This document shows, in pieces, positions 12,213-22,570 of a stretch of DNA of 64,000 bases. Position 1 is the first letter of the stretch, and each line of letters starts with the position of its first letter. Source of the stretch: Siphonodentalium dalli (Eukaryota > Mollusca > Scaphopoda > Gadilida > Siphonodentaliidae); contig CP136064.1 of NCBI GenBank assembly GCA_032622095.1, positions 125,351,605 to 125,415,604 on the forward strand, read 5' to 3'. Both the position numbers and the translations under genes were made by a program. The notes beneath the pieces were generated by a model that worked only from the letters and a program-made list of their open reading frames with translations, was not told where the DNA came from and ran no database searches.

Positions 12213-15200
12213 ATTAGACGCCATGCACGTACTACTGACCTCCGTCCGTGTTATCGGTACACTCATTGGCTGTGGGCATGGTAATGTGGTGGCATAACTC
12301 ATATGCATAATATGTCTCCATGGGTGCGGGTAACAAATGATTGTTCACCATGAAGGAAATCTAATACCCAACCTCGCATTCTTTAGGAACGCAAATATGA
12401 GTTGAAGGCGACTCTCGCCGCCGATCGATTTGGGCACTTGGAATTGCGATAGATAGACCCGAGATTGTGAATATCGTCAGGATAAAGATTGCTGTCGCAA
12501 TTGGGAATGGGAATGATGCAATATCCCTTGGTCGGCGACAAATGAGCGAGATCGAGGAAATGGTATAGAATGATGTAATATCCATAGGAGCCTGAGATAA
12601 TGTTACTCCATAGATATGATGCCAATTTGAGTGACACTCGGGTGTTTAATATGAACCCAATTAACTCGTAAGTTGTGTGGCTATATACAATCGAGTTTGC
12701 TACGATAGGAAGAATTAGTTGTGCCCATAACTTATTGGATACAAACTGCAAAGTAGCGTCATTAACTGAAGATCATTTGTGGAAATTTAGTGAATATAAC
12801 GAATTATGATTTTTCGGGATTTAGCCGCACCATCTTGATGACCATCTTTGATACAATTAGCAAACATTGACCCCAATGATACATAGTTTGATCAAACAAC
12901 AATTCCAACTGTGGTAATGTCGTGTTTTCCCCATTTCATGGGGCTGACACCCTTTTACTTTTGACAATAATTTCGGCCATAAAGACCGCCATTTCAGAGG
13001 GAAACCTTTCACCATTCCACTGAGAAGAAACAGTCATGCGATAAAACTAAGGTTGGCATATTAGTATTGAGAAAAGTTTTGAAAACAGATGGTAATGAGA
13101 TATGAAATATGTGTCCCTCATCTCTGGTATTCTTAACTAGTATTCGGCAATCACACCCCTCTGTTAACTTACATTGGGCATTCACACCCCCCCCCCCCCC
13201 ATTAAAGGGAGATTCTACGCCAATTTCAATAAATTCGCGGTAATAACACGATCTAACGTCGATCATATATATAAATATAATTTATTTGAGTCAAAGTGTG
13301 CAAGACGTAAACAAATTAATTGACGGATAGTGGATTGGTCGGGCAATGCGTGGTACACATTGTATAAAATATTATTATGTTGATATGGGGCGTTAACTCA
13401 AACCAATCACTGACTATGCATTAAAATGAAATGAGTATCTGGGTCTATTGTGCATATAATATAACATTTAGTTGATAAATTTGCCTGAAAACTGTCCAAA
13501 AAAATAAACCTCGATGACTAGCGTTTTATTTTTGCATTCCGGCTTATCTGCCATCCATAACATTGTTTAAATTCGTACTCAGCAGACAGTCAAATAATGG
13601 AAATCTGATTACCGTATTCTACGAAGCAGAGAAACCAACAACAACTTTTGAGTATAGTATATATACCCCTTTAATTGGTATTCGGGATTCAGGGGGGTGG
13701 GGTACGTGTAACACCCTCATACATGATATATGGTGTGCGCTTAATTATTCGTGTGTTCTAATCTGACATTTCAGTACTAGCGAGGATATCAGTTGCACGA
13801 TATCATCAGCACCGTGTCGGAAAATACGATGCATAAATTTAGTACAATGTAAATTTCTAAATATTTAGCCAATAAACATTATGATTGAAGTAATACCCGA
13901 TATACATTGGAAATGATACCACCATTAAGAGGGAGGTAAAGTGGCACAATTCCAGAAATGGCGACAGGTTGAAATTCATGTATTTTTGTTTGAAAAGACC
14001 AAAAAATTAACAATATATTTGTTCATAGACATACTACAATAATCAAAGATTAAGTATATCTGATAAAGCGATAAATTTGTCATTCCGAAAAAGTTGCATT
14101 TGAACGTCAAACAACACAAAATTTTTGAGATGAAAATACTCACTGGTAAGAATATCAAATAGCCAACAGGAGGTATCAACATGTAGCTAATACTCCCATG
14201 CAGTGACAACGCGTAGTGGATTTCCTAGTTTCAAACCTAAAACTCCAGAATTTTTAACTTAATATATGTAAACAAACCGCCCAAAAAGACAGCCATTTGC
14301 AAGAACTATTTCAGAAAACTATGGAGCACCACTTTACTATCAAAATACATGTATGCAAAAATGTACAGTCCCAAATACCATGCACAGCGAAATAGCTTTT
14401 CATACTTCCTGTTTACCTATCTTCGTGAGTTTCGATTTCGGCTGAAAATAAACAAGAAATTCCCTTTGCAATCTTCACCTGTACGTGTCGATCAATAAAG
14501 CGATCGTCAATAACTTTTTGATGTATCTAACACACACGTATATACTATGTTGTATCAATATATTGATTCCTTACCGGTCAAACGTTGACAATTTATTAGA
14601 TTGATGTTTATTTCGCGGGGAGAATTTACCAGGAAGGCGGAAGTCACCCAACAACCACGTTAGATGTAACTACGCCAAATTTCAATCACGCGGTCGGTAA
14701 TTTAAACCATACAAGAAAGATGATATCAACATTTAATAATATCCAGGTATAACTTTTCTGCCATACGGTGTAAGTATTTGACATTAACATTACGTATTAT
14801 GTGATATTATTACTTAATATCGTATATATATATTCCGAACTATTTCGGCGGAGTGATATGTTTATTGCATAGTTTGTTATGTTTACGTCGAAATTCCTGC
14901 AAGATTTTTCGTAAAACTTGATGCCGATTGTAAGTAATCGATGGCGCGATCGCTTATGAAAACAATACAGTGTTACGCAACAAACGATTATCCAATTGTG
15001 TTATGGACCCTGTGTTGTCACAACAGTCAGTTCGTTTGATTTTCAACATTGTAAAATAAGCACATTTCTCAACACAGGAACGATAACTCCACCAATGGCG
15101 GACATAATTTCCCCAATTTCTGTTGTTCGTAAAGTTTTTTGAAGTGTGATATTTCGATAATGGGTACGTTTTTCGAAAATCGACGACGCCTTGTCACTAG

Positions 15201-15529
15201 ATGAAATCAGGAGTTACATGAAGGTACATTCATAGATTCTGTAGTAAAAGTTATGAAGTCAGGATTTTGTCTCAAATTTTTAACATGGAAACCCTATGGG
15301 AGAAAAATTAAAAAAATTCCACTTTACCTCCCTCTTAATATATAGTTACTACAATAAACTATCCATGTCGCGCATGTGTTCGATGCCGCTTTTTAAAGGC
15401 ACGGGCGGTGTTCGTTGCAGAAATATTCATATTTGTTCAAATCGCCATCAAAAGAAGGAATATTAAAATATATATAGTTTTGTTCATATGCCAAACATAA
15501 TCAGCGCGTAAATAGTAGTAGTATTGGCG

Positions 15530-15842
15530 TCACTCTGGCCCACCCCCTCGCTGGCAGGCACTCTGGCCCATGGGCCAGAGTGCCTGCCAGCGAGGGGGTG
15601 GACCAGAGTGACGACCAGAGAGTCAATGTCAGGACCTGGCACTCTGGTCCATGGGCCAGAGTGCCCCCGAGAAACTGATTTGGATTTTTTCTGGCCCACC
15701 CACCTCGCTCGGGGGCACTCTGGCCCATGGGCCAGAGTGACGACGAGCGAGGGGGTGGGCCAGAGTGACGGCCCACAACCCACAATGGGGTGGGGTAGAG
15801 TGGCAGCCAGCGAGGGGTGGACCAGAGTGGCAGGTTCCCAGG
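15530..15842. repeat. GC-rich palindromic minisatellite with CTCTGGCCCATGGGCCAGAG cores
   Basis: A 20-bp perfect palindrome, or a one-base variant of it, recurs at about 15561-15580, 15643-15662 and 15718-15737. The sequence between cores is made of GAGGGGGTGG(G/A)CCAGAGTGACG segments in both orientations. Both strands therefore show long open frames with the same LAHGPEC(L/P)-type periodicity, which are products of the repeat. The island is much richer in GC than its flanks. Confidence 0.85.
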
Positions 15843-15900
15843 GTAGGATTCATCACCAAAGAGTAAGGTGAGCGCTTCGAAGGAATTTTTGACAGAAAAG

Positions 15901-16033
15901 AGCATAATTTACGAATGTATCGATTTTTTCTCGGATTATAATGGCAGTGTGGTAAGCGAAGGGCGCCCCCCTTCGCTGGACTAACTGAACTTAGAATAAT
16001 ACCGAGAAAAATCGAGACATTAGTAAATTGTGC
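15901..16033. repeat. hairpin / foldback MITE-like element
   Basis: The arms 15901-15943 and 15989-16031 are inverted repeats (TTTACGAATGTATCGATTTT against the complement of AAAATCGAGACATTAGTAAA). The centre is a second small hairpin, CGAAGGGCGCCCCCCTTCG. Weaker complementarity continues outward (AGCGCTTCGAAGG at 15871 and TTCGAAGACGCTAGCGCT ending near 16097). Confidence 0.6.
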
Positions 16034-16171
16034 AACTTTACCAGTGCATTTTTTACCAAAAGCGAAAGCCTTCGAATAAATTCGAAGACGCTAGCGCTGT
16101 GAAAATGTGCATGTAAGAGCCATCTGATATCAGGCTTTGGGTGGCCATGAAAAGGGCCGTTTTAGGTTAGA

Positions 16172-16603
16172 TCACAAGAAAAGTGGATAAGGGGTCTTAA
16201 GGAACTCAAATCCATCCTCTTGATCCAACTCCCGAAACACAAGCGAACCCTCGATGAGAGGTGGAAATATACATTGCGGTATACTCACACCCTTCAATGG
16301 GGGTACGTCTAATCTGTACTGCTTCTTCTCTCTCCAAAACAGGAGCTTGCTCTGCAGAAGGGTTGCCGCCACCGCACGTAAGACACCTGTTGTCCCAAGC
16401 CATTCGATGTGTTCTGTCTCCTGTCCACTGAACAGTGTAGGACTGTGAGACCAAGTTGCATTGACAAAAGTGAATAGTTCAAAGAACTTTTTACCTGTAC
16501 CATACACTGCCCAGGAAAGGGTCTCCCACACCGCAATGTCCCTCGGGGCCGATACACGGATGGCTCTGACATAAGATCCGAGATCAGTTTTAGGATATTC
16601 CAT
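16172..16603 (-). CDS. hypothetical protein, 143 aa, beside the Polinton block
   Basis: A clean ATG-initiated frame of 143 codons on the same strand as the viral-like genes, starting about 390 bp downstream of the protease stop. It has no signal peptide or membrane helix. It is rich in Trp and aromatics in the first half (VWETLSWAVYG, then FELFTFVNATWS), followed by WLGTTGVLRAVAATLLQS and a Pro-rich tail ending TPYPLFL. I do not recognise the family. It is open over its whole length while several neighbours are broken. Its position suggests either a last Polinton/adintovirus accessory gene or a separate gene next to the insertion; I cannot decide. Tandem CCAAT/CRE-like sites lie 55-90 bp upstream of the ATG. 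Confidence 0.5.
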   Translation of the reverse strand: MEYPKTDLGSYVRAIRVSAPRDIAVWETLSWAVYGTGKKFFELFTFVNATWSHSPTLFSGQETEHIEWLGTTGVLRAVAATLLQSKLLFWREKKQYRLDVPPLKGVSIPQCIFPPLIEGSLVFRELDQEDGFEFLKTPYPLFL

Positions 16604-16654
16604 CGTGGAGAAAATGATACATGTATACTCTAAATGGGGTTTTGTTATATGTAA

Positions 16655-16692
16655 AACGCGCGGACGTCATTGGCGACGTCATTGTGTTTTTC
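16655..16692 (-). promoter_or_regulatory. paired CCAATGACGTC motifs upstream of the 16603 start
   Basis: On the minus strand, two AATGACGTC(G/C) motifs occur about 14 bp apart, one of them a full CCAATGACGTC. They resemble CCAAT-box plus ATF/CREB half-palindromes and lie 55-90 bp upstream of the ATG at 16603. Function is inferred from motif likeness only. Confidence 0.3.
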
Positions 16693-16996
16693 TACCAAAT
16701 TTCCCGAACGTCATTTCAAATGTGTTTTCTTTTTGGTGAATTAAGATCTTCATCGACATTGCCGAAGACGATCATTAAAAACAGACACTGTTTTTCAACA
16801 ACATAACTTTTATTTTTTGAATTAAGAATCAACATATTTACAAATGATCATGAAATTATCATATTTACAATCAATAACTGGTAATGCAATGAACATAATT
16901 TACATTTGGTAATACATTTCATCATTAACAAACAACATATTTACAAAATGATTATGATTTTAACATGTTTAAACAATTGGTAATGAACACATTTTA

Positions 16997-17527
16997 TCAA
17001 CACTGAAATTCACAGTAAGTCTTACAAATTCGTGAAATACATGTTTTAGGTAATGTTTCTGATTCTTTTCGTAAGGGTTCATAGTTTCTATGAAACAAAT
17101 CAAATACTTTTCTGTCATTTTTGAAGTAGTCACCATCAAAATTTATTTCAACTAATACTTTTATACCATATCCGCTTTTCAAGAAATGTAAAGCAAATAT
17201 GCAGTAGATACCACACACGTTTGTACCGTGATGTTGAAACCGTCCAACGTTTATTTTACATTCGATCGAATTTCTTTGAATAAATGTTTTGATATATTTA
17301 TCAATAACTGGTATCCCAAACGAATCAAAATATGTTGCAATGTTTCCATTGAATAAAATTGCAACCCAATGTTCTCCTGGTTTTTCTGACATATGTGTAT
17401 TTACTATGTATGCTTTTACATGATGAGGTTTCTCGTTTGGTAATTGATCTTTTGCACACACCACACCATACAATGAACAAAGGTAGGATGATTTGTCTAG
17501 TATATGATGAAGTTCGCTAGTGTTCAT
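16997..17527 (-). CDS. PRO: adenovirus-type cysteine protease (maturation protease)
   Basis: 176 codons, intact. It fits the adenain (C5) / Polinton PRO family, which cleaves capsid precursor proteins during virion maturation. Residues consistent with the catalytic set: H53 in GEHWVAI, D68 in YFDSFG, Q98 in a Q-H-H-G-T-N segment and C105 in NVCGIYC. The Q..(x6)..C-G-(I/L)-(Y/F)-C arrangement is the typical active-site strand. The length is close to the family norm (adenain is about 200 aa). The start ATG overlaps the stop of the preceding gene by four bases (ATGA). All active-site residues are present, so nothing in the sequence marks it as dead, although its neighbours are. Confidence 0.93.
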   Translation of the reverse strand: MNTSELHHILDKSSYLCSLYGVVCAKDQLPNEKPHHVKAYIVNTHMSEKPGEHWVAILFNGNIATYFDSFGIPVIDKYIKTFIQRNSIECKINVGRFQHHGTNVCGIYCIFALHFLKSGYGIKVLVEINFDGDYFKNDRKVFDLFHRNYEPLRKESETLPKTCISRICKTYCEFQC

Positions 17528-17973
17528 CTTCGTAGTATTTTTTTTACTTTTTCACACCACAAGTCAACAAAAACCGAATAAAATTGGTTACAGTTTGCAT
17601 GAACAACTTCCTTTATATCTTTCCAAAGTTTGAATGCCTCAAATTTCTCTTGTGGTGTAAATGATTCTATTTCTGGATACCATTGTTCCATAACTCGGTA
17701 GATGTTCAATTTAAGTAGTGCTATATCAATGAACATATCTACCCATTGTATAGGTGGTGTCCAAAGACAAAGTAAACGTCGTGTCTGACTTGGATGATCT
17801 ATTTTACATCCTTCACAATTGAGTGTCACTTCTTTTGAAATTTGATTTTGTATTTCATGAACGAAATATTTCTCGAAAGTTTTCCGAACTTTGTCAAGGA
17901 TACAAACATATGGAATGAAATCGAGTCCTCCAACTTCCAGTCTCAATTTTTCCTCCAAATGCAATCCATCCAT
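17524..17973 (-). CDS. conserved Polinton/adintovirus protein of unknown function
   Basis: 149 codons, intact, placed between the major capsid gene (gap of 4 bp) and the protease (4-bp overlap). It carries a C-x2-C-x-I-D-H-P-S-Q segment at about residues 53-62, followed by a conserved-looking LLCLW. From memory this Cys/IDHPSQ signature occurs in small proteins encoded next to the capsid gene in many Polintons; I know no established function. There is no signal peptide or membrane helix, and the C-terminus is basic (KVKKILRR). The Cys pair plus His suggests a metal site (inference). Confidence 0.7.
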   Translation of the reverse strand: MDGLHLEEKLRLEVGGLDFIPYVCILDKVRKTFEKYFVHEIQNQISKEVTLNCEGCKIDHPSQTRRLLCLWTPPIQWVDMFIDIALLKLNIYRVMEQWYPEIESFTPQEKFEAFKLWKDIKEVVHANCNQFYSVFVDLWCEKVKKILRR

Positions 17974-17977
17974 GTTT

Positions 17978-19278
17978 TTAATAATCTGTTATTATTTCTC
18001 GCAAACTGTTGATTTCAATTTGATTATCGAACTCAGCATAGACTATCACGTTGATCACTGAAGCTAGAGCTGCAGCAAACTGAAGCTCTAACCTTATGTT
18101 ACCGGTTTTTATAGGATGCAAATGTCCTTCCTCCGCCTCTTGGTCAGGTGTGAGGTCGTAACCCCAGAAACAATAACCATTCATGTATTCGAGATTCAAA
18201 CCAAAGGATTTGTTTTGTCCAAACATACCCGAAGACTGATACAGTGATAAATAAGATCTGAGGCATTGTTCTGATTCAAAGTTTGGTTCAAATGGTCGGT
18301 TATGGATGGTATGTCCGTCCTGACTAACTTCAAGTTTTTTTCAGATTGAAGTGCTGGAAATGAAATGGGTTCGTTTCAATATCGCCATTCATATCTTTGT
18401 TTGATACCAAGCCTATGAAAAGTCTCTTTGGCATTTGTCCTTGAAAAAGGTGATCTTCAATTTTTGATCTAAGCCCTGCACCAATAGTGAATGTTTTTAC
18501 TTCAACTCTTCTAATCGGTATTTTCATATTTTTCTGTATTATTGTTTGGTTCAAGTTATTTGCTACTACTGGCATCAGCGTAATTGTACGAACATTGAAA
18601 ACTGCCGTTTCAAATACTATGTTTCCCGTCGGCCTGACCAATTAAAGATAATTTTGGATTCGCTCTATTGAGACGAGTTCTTATTTCAATTCCATTTGGT
18701 AAGTATTTCTCTTGTAGAAATATATCTGTGTGTAAACGACCACACAATTCTACCGTTTTACTACCTGCTATGATTGCTTGGCGAGATTTCAATCCATCAT
18801 TACCACCAGCTTTAGTGTTTTCGGTGAACTGTTTAGCGGTGTCGGGATACCACATTTCTAGTGCGGCAAGTTGATTTTCTTTACATTCACCAGAATAAGC
18901 CAAGAGATTTTCTATGTAGGCTCGATAAGGATAGGTATCTCCGTTCGCCGTTACAAGTTTGTTATTTAGGTAAATATCGATACTACTGACCATGCTATGG
19001 AAAAAGTTGTTAATATGCGCAATTTCATCAGTACCATCAACCAAGTTTGTTCCATCTGCTTTTGTGATTTTGAATTTCAGGTACAAATATGATTAATTTA
19101 CATCTGTCCATTTTTCAGTTTGAGGCGGAATTACAAATTCTACCGGTGCGGAATTATTCAAAGAGCTAATCGGGTGATGTTCTATCCATTGTGATTCCAA
19201 CATCGTTGTCATTGTTGGTGGAACATCAGAAGCATCTAACTCGGACTTGCTGTATTCACATGATCCATTTTGCATCAT
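17978..19278 (-). pseudogene. MCP: major capsid protein (double jelly-roll), broken
   Basis: About 430 codons in total, the usual size for Polinton major capsid proteins. The N-terminal piece (19278-19093) has the SELDASDVPPTMT and HPISSL signatures. The middle (19092-18610) has FHSMVSSIDIYLN and YRAYIENLLAYS. The C-terminal pieces (18641-18330 and 18329-17978) have FYFQ/HFN, MFGQNKS, YMNGYCFWGYDLT and the closing INVIVYAEFDNQIEI. Three breaks separate them: an in-frame TAA at 19093-19095, a frameshift near 18635, and a frameshift at a seven-base A run (minus strand) near 18333. The order of the pieces is intact. It cannot produce capsid protein as it stands. Distant homologues are often annotated in invertebrate genomes as F54H12.2-like proteins (from memory). 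Confidence 0.92.
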
Positions 19279-19283
19279 CGTGA

Positions 19284-19664
19284 TTAATCAAATATATCGA
19301 GAGATCGTTTTGATTTCTTTACAGGCGTTTTAATGGACTTACTTCTAACTCGTTTGCGAGAAGAATGATTTTTCAAAGGTCGCGATGATCTATTTATGCC
19401 ATTTGGTGTTGATATTTTCTTTATTGTTTCCCTTCCAAAAGATTTCAATGCTTCTTTACCTTGTTTCAAAAATACTTCTTTTGGACTATTAACACGATGA
19501 ATGATATCTTCGACTGCAGCAAGTCCATGCTTGAATACTTGTTGTTTAGCAATCTGACCAATAGGTTTTAGAAACGGTACTACTGTTCTCATTGCAGATT
19601 TGAATAGTGAACCAATTCCATGTCCATACTGTCTAGGTACGCCTCTATACACGGGGATCATCAT
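19284..19664 (-). CDS. basic core / minor virion protein, pX-like
   Basis: 126 codons, intact. The N-terminal third is Gly-rich and amphipathic (GHGIGSLFKSAMRTVVPF, then LKPIG and a KHG motif), resembling the small core or membrane-active proteins encoded before the capsid gene in Polintons and adintoviruses. The C-terminal third is strongly basic (SRKRVRSKS, KKSKRS), fitting DNA binding or nuclear entry. The start ATG overlaps the penton gene stop (ATGA), and the major capsid start follows 5 bp after the stop. Assignment rests on position and composition, not on a catalytic motif. Confidence 0.7.
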   Translation of the reverse strand: MMIPVYRGVPRQYGHGIGSLFKSAMRTVVPFLKPIGQIAKQQVFKHGLAAVEDIIHRVNSPKEVFLKQGKEALKSFGRETIKKISTPNGINRSSRPLKNHSSRKRVRSKSIKTPVKKSKRSLDIFD

Positions 19665-20512
19665 AAATACAAATTACTTCGGCGTCGGAAATGCAACTTT
19701 ACCATAGACTTTCCACCAACAAACTGAACTGGTTTGCCAGTATCACCAGTTATATACACATTTATGGTATCAAAGCTAGACTTTGATACTGGTACATTAT
19801 GTAAGTTTTTGAATTCATGCTTAATATGTTTACCATCATGTATTCTTTTACTCTCGAATGATGTCACTCGTAATATCGGTGCTTCAACATCACTAAGAAT
19901 TGTATAATCAGCAATGTCAGAATAAACAAACAATTGATTATGCTCCGCATTTAAATCAACTCCATATGGAAATGTTATCGAAGGGGTAGCAAGTGTAGCA
20001 GTCTCTGATTCTGTTCCGTAACCAACTTTATCCAAAAGAGCTCTGGGGAGTACAAGGCCTACTTTGGTATAACTATTGTTTGAAATTTTAACTCGTTGTT
20101 GCGCTTTGGAATATCCGAACACGATTTCCAGTTCTGGAATCAATCTGCTTACTGTAGTAATATCAATTACACCTTGAATTGCATCTGTCAAATCTGATCC
20201 ACCAGAATATGCTCCTTCTGATATTTTTAATTCTATAGCATTTTCTGGCTTTGAAATTACTACTTCACTTATTGGTAACTTGTGCAGATATTGTAAAAAT
20301 CTTGGAACAGAAGTTTTTATTTTTATTATGCAAGAATCTCCAATAATGTTGTATGTTTCTGATGATACAATTAGTTCAACCATTGCAACTTCCCAAAGCT
20401 CTTTATCAATATGTATGGTTTTTGGTAATTTCACTGTGAAACAACATTGTGAGTTGGCTGGGTAAAGTGACATTGAACTATCACTCATGAGAGTTATGTA
20501 GAATGAATTCAT
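19661..20512 (-). CDS. PY: minor capsid protein, penton-type single jelly-roll
   Basis: 283 codons, intact. The start reads FYITLMSDSSMSLYPAN then FTVKLPKTIH and WEVAMVEL, the typical beginning of Polinton penton (PY) proteins: short beta strands, a YP-N segment and W-E-V-A. The C-terminus ends in the basic HFRRRSNLYL stretch, also typical. This protein forms the five-fold vertices of the capsid (established knowledge for the family). It lies between the broken small membrane protein (ATGA overlap at 20512) and the core protein (ATGA overlap at 19664). Its length matches the family (about 280-320 aa). Confidence 0.88.
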   Translation of the reverse strand: MNSFYITLMSDSSMSLYPANSQCCFTVKLPKTIHIDKELWEVAMVELIVSSETYNIIGDSCIIKIKTSVPRFLQYLHKLPISEVVISKPENAIELKISEGAYSGGSDLTDAIQGVIDITTVSRLIPELEIVFGYSKAQQRVKISNNSYTKVGLVLPRALLDKVGYGTESETATLATPSITFPYGVDLNAEHNQLFVYSDIADYTILSDVEAPILRVTSFESKRIHDGKHIKHEFKNLHNVPVSKSSFDTINVYITGDTGKPVQFVGGKSMVKLHFRRRSNLYL

Positions 20513-20744
20513 TTTTTCTCAGTATTTTTCAATAATTTCAGTCCAGGTGTTGGTAGAATATAACCTAGAGAACTACTTAAAAGAATAAGCCACAATTCTT
20601 TGTTTGCGCTCTGGATACTAATGTGTACAATAGATGTAATTATTATGATAAGTAGGTGACTTGGTTCTTAGCAACTTTTTCACCACAGAACTTAAATTGT
20701 GATGGTTCATCGAGATTAATTGAATCTGAATGAATTTGCGACAT
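20509..20744 (-). pseudogene. small single-pass membrane protein of the Polinton block, frameshifted
   Basis: The first 33 codons (ATG at 20744) are hydrophilic and end at an early stop. One base out of frame from about 20646 there is a further hydrophobic stretch of Ile/Thr/Val, a short LW-LL-SS-LGY helix-like part and a PTPG turn, ending in the TGA that overlaps the penton ATG. A short N-terminal tail, one membrane helix and an LGY-L-P-P ending recall the small membrane proteins found at this position in related elements (from memory). Each piece is too short to be noticed as a long frame. Confidence 0.55.
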
Positions 20745-20757
20745 GATATATTCTGTT

Positions 20758-21843
20758 TTATACTAAATTTGAAGCTGGGATCCAACTGTCAAACTTTTTT
20801 GGATATCCAAGCCAATGAACTTTAATTTCTTTTACTGTTTTACCACCCACTCTTCTCGTTCTTTTATCGATAACTGATTCTATTTCATACACCTTACTGT
20901 CTTTTATATGCTGGATTTCATGTCTGTAGAATGATCCATCAATCTCTTCACCATCAAGATCAGAAACTTTGTATGTTATTGGATTAGTTTTACAAATTTT
21001 ATCAACTTTGAAAATTTCACGAGTCCAGTTTGGTAAATAACCCTTTTCAAATGTTCTTTTGGTTTTGTTGATACGAACCAAGTCACCCACTTTCAGTGTA
21101 GATTTTCCTTTTTTATTCCCTGTTCCATATAGATTTTTGGAAATTTCAGCTTCAGTTTTCAAAGTAACTTCCGACGGTTTCGATTTTATGCTACGGTGAT
21201 AACTATTGTTGTAAGAATCGACTAGGGGCTGTAAAACATCAATATATCTTGAAGTTTTATTGCGTGTTCAATACTTCCACATACGAGTTTTTAAAGTTCT
21301 TTGAAATCGCTCAACAATACTTGCTTTAGTCTCTGGATTCTCAGTTGTGAAGAAATGAATGTTTTCTGATCGCAGAAATTTCAAAAACTTTTCATTTTTG
21401 AATTCAGAACCTTTATCAGCTTGAAATGATTTTGGTTTACGTTTTGAAGATTTCAAAATTTTCCTGAATGATTCGATCAAAGTTTGTCCACATTTATCGT
21501 GGATTGGCAGTGCCCACGCAAATTTTGAAAAAACGTCTATCACACACAACAGATATCTGTAATTATCATTATGTTTTTTCAAATTCTGAAGATCAGCTAA
21601 ATCTGCCTGCCATTGAATATCAATCCCCGCTACAACAGTCTTTCTACGTTGGAATTTTCGAATTATTGGTTTGTGTAAAGTATATCTCGACTGACCTTGC
21701 AACCATTTCTTCACATCAATGAGTTTTATTTTTTTATTTTGCTTTTTCGCTTCATCAAAAAGCTTCTTTATACCGCCATAACTTCCAACTTTCTTCGGAT
21801 TATAGAAACTTTTAGATAACTGTTCATCTAGTATGGATCCCAT
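20758..21843 (-). pseudogene. INT: retroviral-type integrase with C-terminal chromodomain, one in-frame stop
   Basis: One reading frame of 362 codons containing a single TGA at 21268-21270 (after residue 191). The N-terminal part has YNPKKVGSYGGIKKLF and KKWLQGQ..YTLHKP, the usual lead-in of Polinton integrases. The catalytic core shows D81 (WQADLADL), D143 (QADKGSEF) and E178 (KASIVERF), with 34 residues between the second Asp and the Glu. After the stop the frame continues into an SH3-like basic region (KVGDLVRI) and a chromodomain ending IKVHWLGYPKKFDSWIPA. All three acidic residues are kept, so the stop is the only clear lesion. It would integrate the linear element DNA (family knowledge). 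Confidence 0.93.
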
Positions 21844-22568
21844 TGTGTTTTTTCTGTTTTAATACCCTTTGGTGTCAACCTATCTGCTATTTTAGTTTTT
21901 GAATGTCTTGCTTTTATACCTTTCACTGGTGTGAATCGATGAGAATCAAATCGTTTTGGTGTTATGCTTTGTACCGGAGTTTCAAAATCATCATCTGAAT
22001 CATCGTTCAAATGTTTTTTAATCCAAAGTCAGCGGTTTCTGTTCCCTACAAAATCTTGAGGTACATTAAGCTCGCACAATCCTTGTGAAAAGGTTTGCCA
22101 GCCTGTTGGTTCGAAACCTTTTCTTTGTCGTACAATATGATTGAGGAGATCAACAATATTTGATCCTCTAATAACTTTTTCACCATATGTTAATTGTCCA
22201 TGTTCATCAAACTTCATTTGTGGATGTTTTGAAATCAGTTGTAAAAGTTGTTCATCTTTTTTCCTCATCTTTAACGGAATACTTTCTAGCACATCCCTAT
22301 GATGGTGATTAAATGGTTGTTATGTTTTCGGGGCTGAAATAGCTCTAAATGATTTTTGAGAAGTTTTCAATTTGTGCAAAGTTGTACCATATAATTGAAC
22401 CTTCTCAGATTCTGACAAATTTTGATTAGAAACTGAATTCAAATCTCTGCTTAGTTTTGAAATATTCGTAATTTCAGGATTAGGTGGTAATTTCGGATTA
22501 GTTAGACTCATTCTCCATTTTTTAATGTCATCCAACATTTTGAAGGGAACAGCGACCATTTTCTTCAT
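21828..22568 (-). pseudogene. conserved Polinton protein, two in-frame stops
   Basis: One frame of about 246 codons interrupted by TAA at 22320-22322 and TGA at 22029-22031. The N-terminal part has MVAVPFKML and LSESEKVQLYGTTLHKL. The middle has IRGSNIVDLLNHIVRQRKGFEPTGW and CELNVPQDFVGN, a segment I recognise as a conserved block in Polinton/adintovirus proteins without a settled function (from memory). The C-terminal part is acidic then basic (DDSDDD, TPKRF). It overlaps the integrase start by 16 bp. Both lesions are point nonsense changes with no loss of frame. Confidence 0.7.
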
Positions 22569-22570
22569 GT

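Larger units (their letters stand above)
9745..15530. other. no gene recognised; minor simple repeats
   Basis: AT-rich sequence with only short unsupported open frames. It holds an (AAT)n microsatellite at about 10226-10270, a poly-C run at about 13187-13201 and one weak tandem duplication near 12 kb (listed separately). Confidence 0.5.

Noticed and set aside
15484-15905. Long overlapping open frames with LAHGPEC repeats
   Set aside because: Products of the GC-rich palindromic repeat, present in several frames and both strands.
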